NCBI GenBank assembly: GCA_016712225.1
Contig: JADJRL010000003.1
Span: forward strand, 4,291,501-4,355,500
Direction: 5' to 3'
Source: Candidatus Defluviibacterium haderslevense
Lineage (GTDB): Bacteria; Bacteroidota; Bacteroidia; Chitinophagales; Saprospiraceae
DNA length: 64,000 nt
Position 1 is the first letter of the stretch. Each line of letters begins with the position of its first letter. A model generated the notes under the pieces. The model did not search any database. It worked only from the letters and a program-made list of their open reading frames with translations, and was not told the origin of the DNA. Below are positions 27,013 to 35,625 of the stretch, piece by piece. A program made the translations under genes and the position numbers.

Positions 27013-27432
27013 ATGAAAAAATTATTTCTTTTCTTAACATTTGGCTTGCTTTTCACTGTTGCTCAATCTAATGCTCAATCTTGTTGCAAAAAAGGTTCTG
27101 CTTCGAAACAATGTGTTAAATCTAGTGACATGAGTGAAGCAGCAATAAAAGCTGCAGATGCAGATCCTTCAATAGAAAAAAAGGTATGCGCAGAATCAGG
27201 TAAAGTTTGTTTTATGAAAAAATCAGCAGATGGTACTTCAACTGCTGTTACTTATGATGAAGCAACTGCTAAATTCGTAAATTATGTACCTTCTGAAAAT
27301 AGCGCAACTGCTAAATCTTGTTCATCAAAAAGTGGTAAAGCTTGTTGCTCAAAAGGAGCTAAATCTTGCGCTAAAGGTCAAGCAAACGCTGGTTCAAGTG
27401 ATGCTAACTCTGTAGTAGCACCTACCAAATAA
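27013..27432 (+). CDS. Small cysteine-rich secreted protein
   Basis: The 139-residue protein has a strong signal peptide (1-22). The mature part has nine cysteines, in SCCKKG, KQC, a VCAESGKVC pair and SGKACCSKGAKSC; two are CC doublets. It is rich in Lys, Ser and Ala and is low in complexity at the C-terminus. The pattern could bind a metal such as copper or be an oxidised structural protein; I recognise no family. It is a single gene with its own promoter and terminator, so it is probably well expressed. Confidence 0.75.
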   Translation: MKKLFLFLTFGLLFTVAQSNAQSCCKKGSASKQCVKSSDMSEAAIKAADADPSIEKKVCAESGKVCFMKKSADGTSTAVTYDEATAKFVNYVPSENSATAKSCSSKSGKACCSKGAKSCAKGQANAGSSDANSVVAPTK

Positions 27433-27454
27433 TTAATATTTAAAATATGATATC

Positions 27455-27477
27455 AAAAGGCTTTCCAATTTGGGAGG
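27455..27477 (+). terminator. Terminator of the Cys-rich gene
   Basis: AAAAGGC...GGCCTTTTT with an inner TCC/GGG pairing, within 45 bases of the stop codon and followed by T-rich sequence. Confidence 0.7.
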
Positions 27478-27508
27478 CCTTTTTAATTTAAAGACCGACT
27501 CTAAATAC

Positions 27509-27516
27509 TATCTTTG
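27509..27516 (+). promoter_or_regulatory. Promoter -7 element of the GH2 gene
   Basis: TATCTTTG, an exact TAnnTTTG, 35 bases before the TTG start at 27552. It would drive the GH2-hutU pair. Confidence 0.45.
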
Positions 27517-27551
27517 ATCCGTCAACAGATTTAGGTCAAATTCACACCAGA

Positions 27552-30065
27552 TTGAAGCAAAGTAAGATTTATATACGAATACTCCTGATCATGCTTGTTT
27601 TGGATACTCTTAAAGCTCAATTATCAATACCTATTTCTAAAAATTGGACCTACCAATCTGTTAATGATGAATCATGGCTTAAATGTCAAATTCCTAATAG
27701 CATTTACACCATTCTCGAACAATCAAATATCATTCAAAGTCCATTTCTTGGTAATGCCGAAGCCAAATTAGATTGGATCAGCAAAAAAAACTGGGTATTC
27801 AAGAATACCTTCGATCTAAATCCTCAAGATATTCAACATGAACACATCGAAATTCAATTCAAAGATCTTGATATTTATGCAGAAGTATATCTGAATGACA
27901 GCCTATTAGGAAAAACTGACAATGCCTTTAGAACATGGACTTTTGACATTAAAAAAATCGTCAAACCCATTGAGAATGAATTAAAAATAGTTTTTCAATC
28001 CGCACCTGTCATTGCTGATTCATTGTACAGAAATTTAGATGCTGCTTTACCTGGCGACATGCGCGTTACAAGCCGCAAACCACAATACCATTTCGGCTGG
28101 GACTTTGGACCAAAATATCCTGGTTGCGGAATCATGTCAACGCCAACGATTCAATTTTGGAATCACATTAAATTAGAGGATATCGCCATTCAGACCCGGG
28201 CAATTCATCATCAAAATGCAGACGTTGACCTTTGTCTTACCGGGATTTCAGACCGTGAAGAAACCTACCAAGTAGAATGGACTTTGGATCAATTATCATT
28301 TAGTCAAAAAATAAATATTCCTGCAGGTTCCTTCTATATTAAACTAAAACACCAAATTCCCAATCCTAAGTTGTGGTGGCCCAACGGCAGTGGTGAATCT
28401 TATCTTTATGCATTAAAAGTACAAATAAAAAACCAACAAAAAAACATCCTAACTCATAAAGAAAATAGTACCGGAATTCGAACAATTAAGCTCATTTCTA
28501 AAAAGGATAAATGGGGTCAGGGTTTTTATTTTCAAGTCAATGGAAAACCTATTTTTATAAAAGGATCAAATTATATTCCACAGGATATTTTTCAAACCCG
28601 AAATCAAGATCATACCCGACTATTAAATGATATCAAAGAATGTCATTTCAATATGATTAGAATTTGGGGTGGTGGCAATTATGAATCAGATACTTTTTAC
28701 AGTACCTGTGATCAATTAGGCATCATGGTTTGGCAGGATTTTATGTATGCTTGTGCGATGTACCCGGGTGATGCATTATTTATAGAAAACATAAAGATTG
28801 AAGCTGAAGAACAGGTTCGAAGACTATCTAAATATCCTTGTCTTGCACTTTGGTGTGGAAATAATGAAAACAATGAAGCCTGGCATCGTTGGGGATGGCA
28901 AACTGGTCTTTCTCATCAAACCAAAACCACGCTTTGGGAGCATTATCAAAAAATCTTTAACCAAGTATTACCAAATATTGTAACAACCTATAGCAATCAT
29001 CAATCTTATTGGGAATCTTCACCTTTATTTGGCCGAGGGGATAAAAGATTTAAACACGAAGGAGATGCACATGATTGGGGGGTTTGGCATGATGAAATGC
29101 CATTTGAATCTTTTGAACAAAGAATTCCCCGGTTTATGAGTGAAATGGGATTTCAAAGTTTACCGAATATTCACACGATTCATACCTTTGTTGAGTCGGG
29201 TGAATTATCACTGGAAAATCCATCGATTTTATCTCATCAAAAACATCCAAGAGGTAATCAATTAATTCAAAAATATTTAGAACGTGATTTACCAAAACCA
29301 AAATCTTTTGAAGACTTAATTTATTTAAACCAAATCAATCAAGCTGAAGGAATCGGCTTGGCTATTAAGGCTCATCGGAGAACAAAGCCTTATTGCATGG
29401 GCACTTTATACTGGCAATTGAATGATTGTTGGCCGGGAATTAGTTGGTCAGGTATTGATTATTACGGACATTGGAAAGCCATGCAACACAAAGTAAAAGA
29501 ACTCTACCAACCTGTGATTATGACCACTAGAGAATCTGGTGATTTAATAGAGGTTTTTATTACTTCTGATTTACTATTTCCGATTACTTCTCAAATCGAA
29601 ATTAGTCATATTGATTTTATGGGAAAATTCCTCACAAAAGACACCTTTACTGTAAATCTTAAAACCAACCAATCGAAACGGATTTTTACCTTTGACAAAC
29701 GACAAATACAAGCACCAAATAATGAATTTAATAGCTTATTGAGTATGCGGTGGATATATAATAAAACCACCGGACAAGCCGTTCATTTCTTTGCAAAATT
29801 TAAAGAATTAAAACTAACAAAACCAGATTACCAAATTAAGTCATCAAGCTTTAAAGATGATGAATATAAATTTACTATTTCAGCTAATACATTCTGTAAA
29901 TCAGTTTTCTTTGACCTCGGTCCATCTGTAGATTTTTTTCCAAACTTTGTTGACTTACTTCCAAATCAAGAACAAGAAATTATGGTAAAAACAGAACTTA
30001 AAAAAATTACACTTGAGCAAATGACCATTAAAAGTTTGTATGATTTTTTAGAGATAAATCCATGA
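27552..30065 (+). CDS. Beta-mannosidase-like glycoside hydrolase, family 2
   Basis: The 837-residue exported enzyme starts at TTG with a signal peptide (1-22, ending LKAQ). GH2 layout: sugar-binding jelly roll (about 25-190), immunoglobulin-like domain (about 195-300), TIM barrel from about 305 and C-terminal beta domains. IRIWGGGNYE is near 370. The acid/base lies in LWCGNNENNEAW (about 432-444) and the nucleophile Glu in FMSEMGFQSL (about 530). The WCGNNEN form is that of beta-mannosidases (MndA-like), which release mannose from N-glycans or mannans. No other polysaccharide-utilisation genes are near. It overlaps hutU by 4 bases, an unusual pairing. Confidence 0.9.
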   Translation: MKQSKIYIRILLIMLVLDTLKAQLSIPISKNWTYQSVNDESWLKCQIPNSIYTILEQSNIIQSPFLGNAEAKLDWISKKNWVFKNTFDLNPQDIQHEHIEIQFKDLDIYAEVYLNDSLLGKTDNAFRTWTFDIKKIVKPIENELKIVFQSAPVIADSLYRNLDAALPGDMRVTSRKPQYHFGWDFGPKYPGCGIMSTPTIQFWNHIKLEDIAIQTRAIHHQNADVDLCLTGISDREETYQVEWTLDQLSFSQKINIPAGSFYIKLKHQIPNPKLWWPNGSGESYLYALKVQIKNQQKNILTHKENSTGIRTIKLISKKDKWGQGFYFQVNGKPIFIKGSNYIPQDIFQTRNQDHTRLLNDIKECHFNMIRIWGGGNYESDTFYSTCDQLGIMVWQDFMYACAMYPGDALFIENIKIEAEEQVRRLSKYPCLALWCGNNENNEAWHRWGWQTGLSHQTKTTLWEHYQKIFNQVLPNIVTTYSNHQSYWESSPLFGRGDKRFKHEGDAHDWGVWHDEMPFESFEQRIPRFMSEMGFQSLPNIHTIHTFVESGELSLENPSILSHQKHPRGNQLIQKYLERDLPKPKSFEDLIYLNQINQAEGIGLAIKAHRRTKPYCMGTLYWQLNDCWPGISWSGIDYYGHWKAMQHKVKELYQPVIMTTRESGDLIEVFITSDLLFPITSQIEISHIDFMGKFLTKDTFTVNLKTNQSKRIFTFDKRQIQAPNNEFNSLLSMRWIYNKTTGQAVHFFAKFKELKLTKPDYQIKSSSFKDDEYKFTISANTFCKSVFFDLGPSVDFFPNFVDLLPNQEQEIMVKTELKKITLEQMTIKSLYDFLEINP

Positions 30066-32104
30066 CAAGAGAAATAACTTTTCAAGAACAGATCAAAAAC
30101 GGGATTCCTAATGAATTTCCTCCATTACCTAACTACGATACCCTCGTACCACACGCTCCTAAACGCAACTTAAAGGGTGTACTCAACCATGAAGAAATAA
30201 AGCTTGCTATTAAAAATGCATTGCGCTATTTTCCTCATCATTGGCATGAAGAACTTGCATCAGAATTTTTAGACGAGTTGAATAAGTTTGGAAGGATCTA
30301 TATGTACAGATTTAGACCAACATATGCTATGCATGCCAGACCCATTTCTGAATATCCTGTTCAAACAAATCAGGCAGCAGCAATAATGCTCATGATTCAA
30401 AATAATCTAGATCCTTTAGTTGCTAAGTATCCACATGAATTGATCACCTACGGAGGAAATGGTGCTGTGTTCCAAAATTGGGCTCAATATCTGATTTGTA
30501 TGCAATATTTATCAGAGATGACTGAAGATCAAACCTTGGTTTTATATTCAGGACATGCAATGGGTCTTTTCCCATCTCATAAGAATGCTCCCAGAGTTGT
30601 CATCACAAATGGAATGATGATTCCAAATAATAGCAAAAAATCAGATTGGAACAAATACAATGCATTAGGTGTAACCCAATATGGTCAGATGACTGCTGGC
30701 TCGTTTATGTACATTGGCCCTCAAGGAATTGTGCATGGCACTACAATTACTTTACTCAATGCCATGCGAAGACTACAGTCAAAAATAGGTGATCAGCATG
30801 GAAACCTATTTATTACTTCCGGACTAGGTGGCATGTCAGGGGCACAGGCTATTGCCGCTGTGATCACTGGAATTTGTTGCATAATAGCGGAAGTAGATCC
30901 AGATGCCATTAATCAAAGAATTCAGGACGGATATATCTTAAAAGAACATGTCTTTACCGATTTGGAACAGCTCTTTAAAGTTGCTCTTTCCTACCCAATA
31001 AGTGACACTGGAATCTGTTATGTTTATTATGGTAATATCATTGAAGTCTGGGAATATGCCGCAGAAAAAAATATAAAAATTGCATTGGGATCAGATCAGA
31101 CTTCGCTGCATAACATTGATGATTTAGGATACTGTCCTGTTGGTTATACTTTTGAAGAAGCTAAATCATTAATGATTGCTGATAAAATAAAATTTATTAG
31201 CGAAGTTCAACATTCATTACGAAGGCATGTAAGGGCGATCAATTTTCTTTCACAACAAGGGATGTATTTCTGGGATTACGGCAATGCTTTTTTAAAAGAA
31301 GCTTCTTTGGCTGGTGCCGACGTATGGCTTGATGATCAGAAAGAAACATTTAAGTATCCATCATACGTAGAAGATATTATGGGGCCATTATGTTTTGATT
31401 ACGGATTTGGACCTTTTAGATGGGTCTGTACGTCAGGTAATTTGGACGATTTGCAGAAATCAGACCATATTGCAGCAAGTGTAATAAAACAATTAATACT
31501 CAAATCAGAAGGAAACACAAAAGCTCAATATGAAGACAATCTTAAATGGATTCAAACTGCAGAATCAAATCTTCCCATTGTAGGCAGCAAATCAAGAATC
31601 CTATACGCTGACACTACAGGTAGAATTGAAATTGCAAAAGCATTTAACGAATCCATAAAAAGTGGTCAAATTTCTGCCCCCATAGTGTTGGGTCGGGATC
31701 ACCATGATGTCTCGGGTACCGATTCCCCTTATCGGGAAACATCCAATATATATGATGGCTCTAAATTTACTGCAGATATGGCTATACAGAATGTCATTGG
31801 TGACAGTTTTAGAGGCGCTACATGGGTGTCTATCCATAATGGCGGTGGAGTTGGTTGGGGGGATGTCATAAATGGTGGGTTTGGCATGGTCATTGATGGA
31901 TCTAGCCAATCAGAAACGAATATTCAAGAAATGCTCTATTGGGATGTTATGAATGGGATAGCAAGAAGAGCATGGGCAAGGAACGAAGGAGCTTTAAAAA
32001 CAGCAGAAAAAGCTATGGCTACGTGCCCTGAATTAAAAATAACGATGCCCACAATAGTGGATGAAAAAATATTAGAAAAAATAATTTTTTCTATGGATTA
32101 TTAA
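30062..32104 (+). CDS. hutU: Urocanate hydratase
   Basis: The 680-residue enzyme hydrates urocanate to imidazolone propionate in histidine breakdown, using tightly bound NAD+. ITYGGNGAVFQNWAQY lies near 132, LYSGHAMGLFPS near 162, GVTQYGQMTAGSFMYIGPQGIVHGTT near 205-230 and the NAD-binding GLGGMSGAQA near 257. The C-terminal half has SGHQ-like GRDHHDVSGTDSPYRET and NGGGVGWGDVINGGFG. The length is that of the longer Bacteroidota form. No hutH, hutI or ftcD is seen in the window. The ATGA overlap with the GH2 gene shows they are cotranscribed. Confidence 0.95.
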   Translation: MTREITFQEQIKNGIPNEFPPLPNYDTLVPHAPKRNLKGVLNHEEIKLAIKNALRYFPHHWHEELASEFLDELNKFGRIYMYRFRPTYAMHARPISEYPVQTNQAAAIMLMIQNNLDPLVAKYPHELITYGGNGAVFQNWAQYLICMQYLSEMTEDQTLVLYSGHAMGLFPSHKNAPRVVITNGMMIPNNSKKSDWNKYNALGVTQYGQMTAGSFMYIGPQGIVHGTTITLLNAMRRLQSKIGDQHGNLFITSGLGGMSGAQAIAAVITGICCIIAEVDPDAINQRIQDGYILKEHVFTDLEQLFKVALSYPISDTGICYVYYGNIIEVWEYAAEKNIKIALGSDQTSLHNIDDLGYCPVGYTFEEAKSLMIADKIKFISEVQHSLRRHVRAINFLSQQGMYFWDYGNAFLKEASLAGADVWLDDQKETFKYPSYVEDIMGPLCFDYGFGPFRWVCTSGNLDDLQKSDHIAASVIKQLILKSEGNTKAQYEDNLKWIQTAESNLPIVGSKSRILYADTTGRIEIAKAFNESIKSGQISAPIVLGRDHHDVSGTDSPYRETSNIYDGSKFTADMAIQNVIGDSFRGATWVSIHNGGGVGWGDVINGGFGMVIDGSSQSETNIQEMLYWDVMNGIARRAWARNEGALKTAEKAMATCPELKITMPTIVDEKILEKIIFSMDY

Positions 32105-32149
32105 GAATAGTTGTACCTTAATGTTGAAAACAAATAAAAACGAAAATTT

Positions 32150-32545
32150 ATGATGAATGAAAGGGTCGCCTCAATCATGACGAGGGAATTAATCACTGTT
32201 AATCAGGATGATAGCTTGCAAAAGGTAAAAGACATTCTGATCAATAACAGAATACACCACGTACCTGTTGTGGATGGAAAAAAATTAGTCGGATTAGTTA
32301 CGACATATGATCTTTTTAAACTTAATGTAGAGCACAAGGATTATCCTAATACAAGAGTTGGTAATGTAATGACCAAAAGAATAGCCACTGTAGAATCAAA
32401 TTTTCATATTGGAACGGCTGCTGAAGTATTTATGGAACATTTATTTCATGCAATTCCTGTGGTGGACAACGGAGAACTAGTTGGTATTGTAACAAGTTTT
32501 GATATATTGAAGTACGAATATCACAAAGAATACCCAAGAGGCTAA
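32150..32545 (+). CDS. Two-CBS-domain protein
   Basis: The 131-residue protein is a pair of CBS motifs and nothing else: MTRELITVNQDDSL...HHVPVVDGKKLVGLVTTYDL (about 10-60) and MTKRIATVESNF...HAIPVVDNGELVGIVTSFDIL (about 75-125). CBS pairs bind adenosine nucleotides and sense energy state. The start is one of two adjacent ATG codons. It sits 46 bases after hutU and may be read from the same promoter; no partner enzyme can be assigned. Confidence 0.9.
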   Translation: MMNERVASIMTRELITVNQDDSLQKVKDILINNRIHHVPVVDGKKLVGLVTTYDLFKLNVEHKDYPNTRVGNVMTKRIATVESNFHIGTAAEVFMEHLFHAIPVVDNGELVGIVTSFDILKYEYHKEYPRG

Positions 32546-32595
32546 AGATTTACATTAATTTATATATATTATTTTATTATATATTAAATAATATG

Positions 32596-32603
32596 TAGAT
32601 TTG
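32596..32603 (+). promoter_or_regulatory. Candidate promoter -7 element inside the possible TTG start
   Basis: TAGATTTG matches TAnnTTTG exactly and covers the in-frame TTG at 32601. If used, transcription begins near 32610, which leaves ATG 32622 as the first possible start of the next gene. Confidence 0.4.
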
Positions 32604-32621
32604 TCCTATAAATCTCAATAT

Positions 32622-33419
32622 ATGGGACAAGGTATTTTATTCGTGCAAGTGCTATTTATTATTTTAGTACTCATCACTGGTTTAATAACTTATTTTTATA
32701 TAAGGAGGAAATCAAATGAGCTTAATAATGCTATTGCAGAAAAGAATCTATTAAAGACTCAATTTGATCAAATCAGACTAGACAAATTGGGTCTGGATGA
32801 ACATATTCAAAATCTGGTAATTCAGGAAAAGACGTATAAAGTAGCTTATGAGGATTGGAAAGCTAAATATGAATGGTTAGACCTCCGATATCAACAACTC
32901 AAACATGATCTAGAATCTAAACCAATCAAAGCTAATGAATTAGTCAACCAGTTTGAATTACCAAGCATTTCGCCTACTTCAAATGAAAAAATAATTACAT
33001 CAAATTCAAAACTTTCCGATATCTCTAATCAGCAGCCTGAAAACCTAACTCAAGTTAAAACAAGTCTGCCTGGCGAACTTTATGGAAAAGAAATTCTTAA
33101 TGAATTGAAATCCATTTTAGATCAACATCTACAAATCATAGGTAGTGTCATTGGAGATGAAAAGCTTGGAACCATACAGAAAAAAAATCAATCATTTAAT
33201 CCATTATATTACATTGAAGGCATTGATCATTCAAGAGCATTACTGTTAAATGATCAAGGTATACAAACCCTTGAGCAATTAGCCACTATTTCAAAATCTA
33301 TACTAAAAAAATGGCATTTTCAATTTGAAGAACTGGATGAAACCATCATAAATTCCTGGCCATTCCAAGCTACCGCTATATTAAATTCAAAAAAAATCTT
33401 TGAAACAAAGCCAATATAA
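32622..33419 (+). CDS. Membrane-anchored coiled-coil protein with C-terminal HhH-like domain
   Basis: The 265-residue protein has one N-terminal membrane helix (about 5-27), a coiled coil (about 30-100, rich in E, K, Q and L), a linker, and a C-terminal domain near 195-260. That domain (YYIEGIDHSRALLLNDQGIQ, LEQLATI, NSWPFQA) follows the pattern K-I-E-G-I-G-P-x...L-L...G-I-x-T-x-x-x-L-A...T-W-P-x-Q-A of a helix-hairpin-helix-like domain found at the end of many Bacteroidota membrane proteins. The G-P of the hairpin is D-H here. ATG 32622 is preferred to TTG 32601 because of the promoter element. The function is unknown. Confidence 0.7.
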   Translation: MGQGILFVQVLFIILVLITGLITYFYIRRKSNELNNAIAEKNLLKTQFDQIRLDKLGLDEHIQNLVIQEKTYKVAYEDWKAKYEWLDLRYQQLKHDLESKPIKANELVNQFELPSISPTSNEKIITSNSKLSDISNQQPENLTQVKTSLPGELYGKEILNELKSILDQHLQIIGSVIGDEKLGTIQKKNQSFNPLYYIEGIDHSRALLLNDQGIQTLEQLATISKSILKKWHFQFEELDETIINSWPFQATAILNSKKIFETKPI

Positions 33420-33493
33420 CATTTGTTAGCCTTGGGAACAATCCATAATTAATTCCAATTCAATAAGCCTTTAACTTTACAATTAAAAAGCAA

Positions 33494-34834
33494 ATGCCAA
33501 CCAAAAATAATTTTATATTATTGAAATTCATGTTCCTAATTTGGATTCATATTATTATATCTTCTTGTATAAGTGTTCCTCAACAAAACCACACCATTGC
33601 TCCCGGGGTTTGGCGTGGCACGATTATTCTTGAAGATGCCAGAGAATCTTTTGTAACTAGAGGAATAGATGAAGTAATAACCAGAGATCCCTATCCGGAA
33701 TCTAAAAAAAGGATAGTTCCATTTACTTTTGAATTAACTATGGTTAATGAACATCAATTTTATATAGAAGTCATCAATGGACAGAATAAAATAAAATTTG
33801 ATCAGATTGAATTTGGGCACGATATTAAAACAGGGAATGATACTTTTGTTATCCATTTGACGCCATACGATGCTGTCTTAAAAGGTATTTATGAACACAA
33901 TAGAATGGATGGGCATTTTATCGTTAATGACAAAATAAATTATTCGATTCCATTTAGTGCCAAATTCGGACACAATTATAGATTTGAAAAACTTCCGGTT
34001 AAAACCAATATTGATATATCGGGTCAATGGCAAACCGTTTTTGCTAAAGATTCCAGTGATCAGTACAATGCAATCGGCGAATTCGTTCAACATGGAAATA
34101 TAGTCGAAGGAACTTTTAGGACAGAGACAGGAGATTATGGATATTTAGCAGGTGAATTGAGCGATCATAAATTATCGCTTTCGATTTTTGATGGAGCACA
34201 TGCTTTTTTGTTTGAAGGCATGGTAGATAATGATCAAATAAACGGTCATTTTTATTCAGGAAAACACTATAAAACAACATTTACATCTAAAAAAACAAAT
34301 CAAGCTCAACTTGTAAATGCCGATAGTCTAACTCAAGCCAAAGCAAATGTTCCATTTATTTTTAGCTTTCCAAATACTAAAAACGAACTGATCAGTAATA
34401 CTGATCCAAATTATAAAAATAAAATTAAATTAATTCAAATCACAGGCACGTGGTGTCCCAACTGTAGAGATGAAAGCCATTTTATTGTTGATTATTTGAC
34501 CAAAAATCCTGATCCGGAAATAGCTGTTATATGTTTAGCATTCGAACGTAAATCGACACAAACATTAATAAATCAAAGACTGGATCATTATAAAAAGAAC
34601 ATGAATATTCCGTATGAAATATTGCATGCCGGAGTTGCAAATATAGATTCTGCTTCTGCAGCTTTACCTCAATTAAATGGCATTAAGAGCTTCCCTACTT
34701 TACTATTTTTGGATCGAAACAATGTCATTTATAAAATTCATACCGGATTTGATGGACCTGCAACAAGCCAGTACACATCATTTGTTGAAGATTTTAAAAT
34801 GACTATTCAACAATTAAAAAATAAAAAATCGTGA
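33494..34834 (+). CDS. Lipoprotein with C-terminal thioredoxin-fold (TlpA-like) domain
   Basis: The 446-residue protein has a lipoprotein signal (IISSC, Cys near residue 25). Residues 30-280 are two beta-rich copies (WRGTIILE...FELTMVNEHQFYIEV and WQTVFAKD...GEFVQHGNIVEGTFRT) of a lipocalin-like sandwich that often precedes TlpA domains. Residues 305-440 are a thioredoxin fold with the redox motif TGTWCPNCRDE near 328 and the cis-Pro loop IKSFPTLLFLDR near 400. It probably reduces disulfides of envelope proteins. Its stop overlaps the GTG start of the SDR gene by 4 bases. Confidence 0.85.
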   Translation: MPTKNNFILLKFMFLIWIHIIISSCISVPQQNHTIAPGVWRGTIILEDARESFVTRGIDEVITRDPYPESKKRIVPFTFELTMVNEHQFYIEVINGQNKIKFDQIEFGHDIKTGNDTFVIHLTPYDAVLKGIYEHNRMDGHFIVNDKINYSIPFSAKFGHNYRFEKLPVKTNIDISGQWQTVFAKDSSDQYNAIGEFVQHGNIVEGTFRTETGDYGYLAGELSDHKLSLSIFDGAHAFLFEGMVDNDQINGHFYSGKHYKTTFTSKKTNQAQLVNADSLTQAKANVPFIFSFPNTKNELISNTDPNYKNKIKLIQITGTWCPNCRDESHFIVDYLTKNPDPEIAVICLAFERKSTQTLINQRLDHYKKNMNIPYEILHAGVANIDSASAALPQLNGIKSFPTLLFLDRNNVIYKIHTGFDGPATSQYTSFVEDFKMTIQQLKNKKS

Positions 34835-35604
34835 AAACCATTCTAATTACCGGTGCAACATCAGGAATAGGAAAAGCCACTGCAAGACACTTTGCTTCGA
34901 CACAATTATATCAACTGATATTATGTGGTAGAAGAATGGACCGATTAACGCAACTTAAACAAGAGTTGGAAGATCAATATCATATCCCAATATTGTTATT
35001 AAATTTTGATATCAGACAATTTGAAGCTTGTTCACAAGCCATAGCATCCATACCCAGTCCTTTTGATAACATCGATATCCTCATTAACAATGCCGGATTA
35101 GCTTTGGGTTTAGATTCAATACAGGATGGAAACATTACGCATTGGGATACGATGATTGACACCAATGTAAAAGGGCTTTTGTATATGACCAAATTGATTT
35201 CAAAAAAAATGGTCAAATCTCAATCAGGACATATTATAAATATTTGTTCCACAGCTGGTAAAGAAGTTTATCCCAAAGGGAATGTTTACTGTGCAACGAA
35301 ATTTGCTGTAGACACGCTAACTAAAGCTATCAGACAAGATTTATATACCCATAATATTAGAGTTAGTCAGGTTAGTCCGGGACATGTAGAAGAAACTGAA
35401 TTTGCTATAAATCGATTCGAAGGAGATAAAAACAAAGCTGCCATTTACAATGACTTTATTCCATTAAAAGCTGCCGACGTTGCTGCAAGCATTTATTTCA
35501 TTGCAAGCCAACCTGCACATATTAACATTCAAGATATCGTTATGATGTCGACTCAACAAGGCTCTGCAACACTGGTTAACCGAAACGGAAGAAACGGTCA
35601 ATAA
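34831..35604 (+). CDS. Short-chain dehydrogenase/reductase (YdfG-like)
   Basis: The 257-residue protein starts at GTG within the stop of the preceding gene (GTGA). Classical SDR: TGATSGIGKA at about 6-15 (cofactor), NNAGLA near 88, catalytic Ser in NICSTAGKE near 142, YCATK near 155-159, and SPGHVEETEF near 188. The closest pattern is that of the YdfG/serine 3-dehydrogenase group, which use NADP(H) on 3-hydroxy acids; the actual substrate is not known. It is in a run of closely spaced plus-strand genes from 33494 to 43308. Confidence 0.92.
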   Translation: MKTILITGATSGIGKATARHFASTQLYQLILCGRRMDRLTQLKQELEDQYHIPILLLNFDIRQFEACSQAIASIPSPFDNIDILINNAGLALGLDSIQDGNITHWDTMIDTNVKGLLYMTKLISKKMVKSQSGHIINICSTAGKEVYPKGNVYCATKFAVDTLTKAIRQDLYTHNIRVSQVSPGHVEETEFAINRFEGDKNKAAIYNDFIPLKAADVAASIYFIASQPAHINIQDIVMMSTQQGSATLVNRNGRNGQ

Positions 35605-35625
35605 ATTATTCTACCGAAAAAAAAT

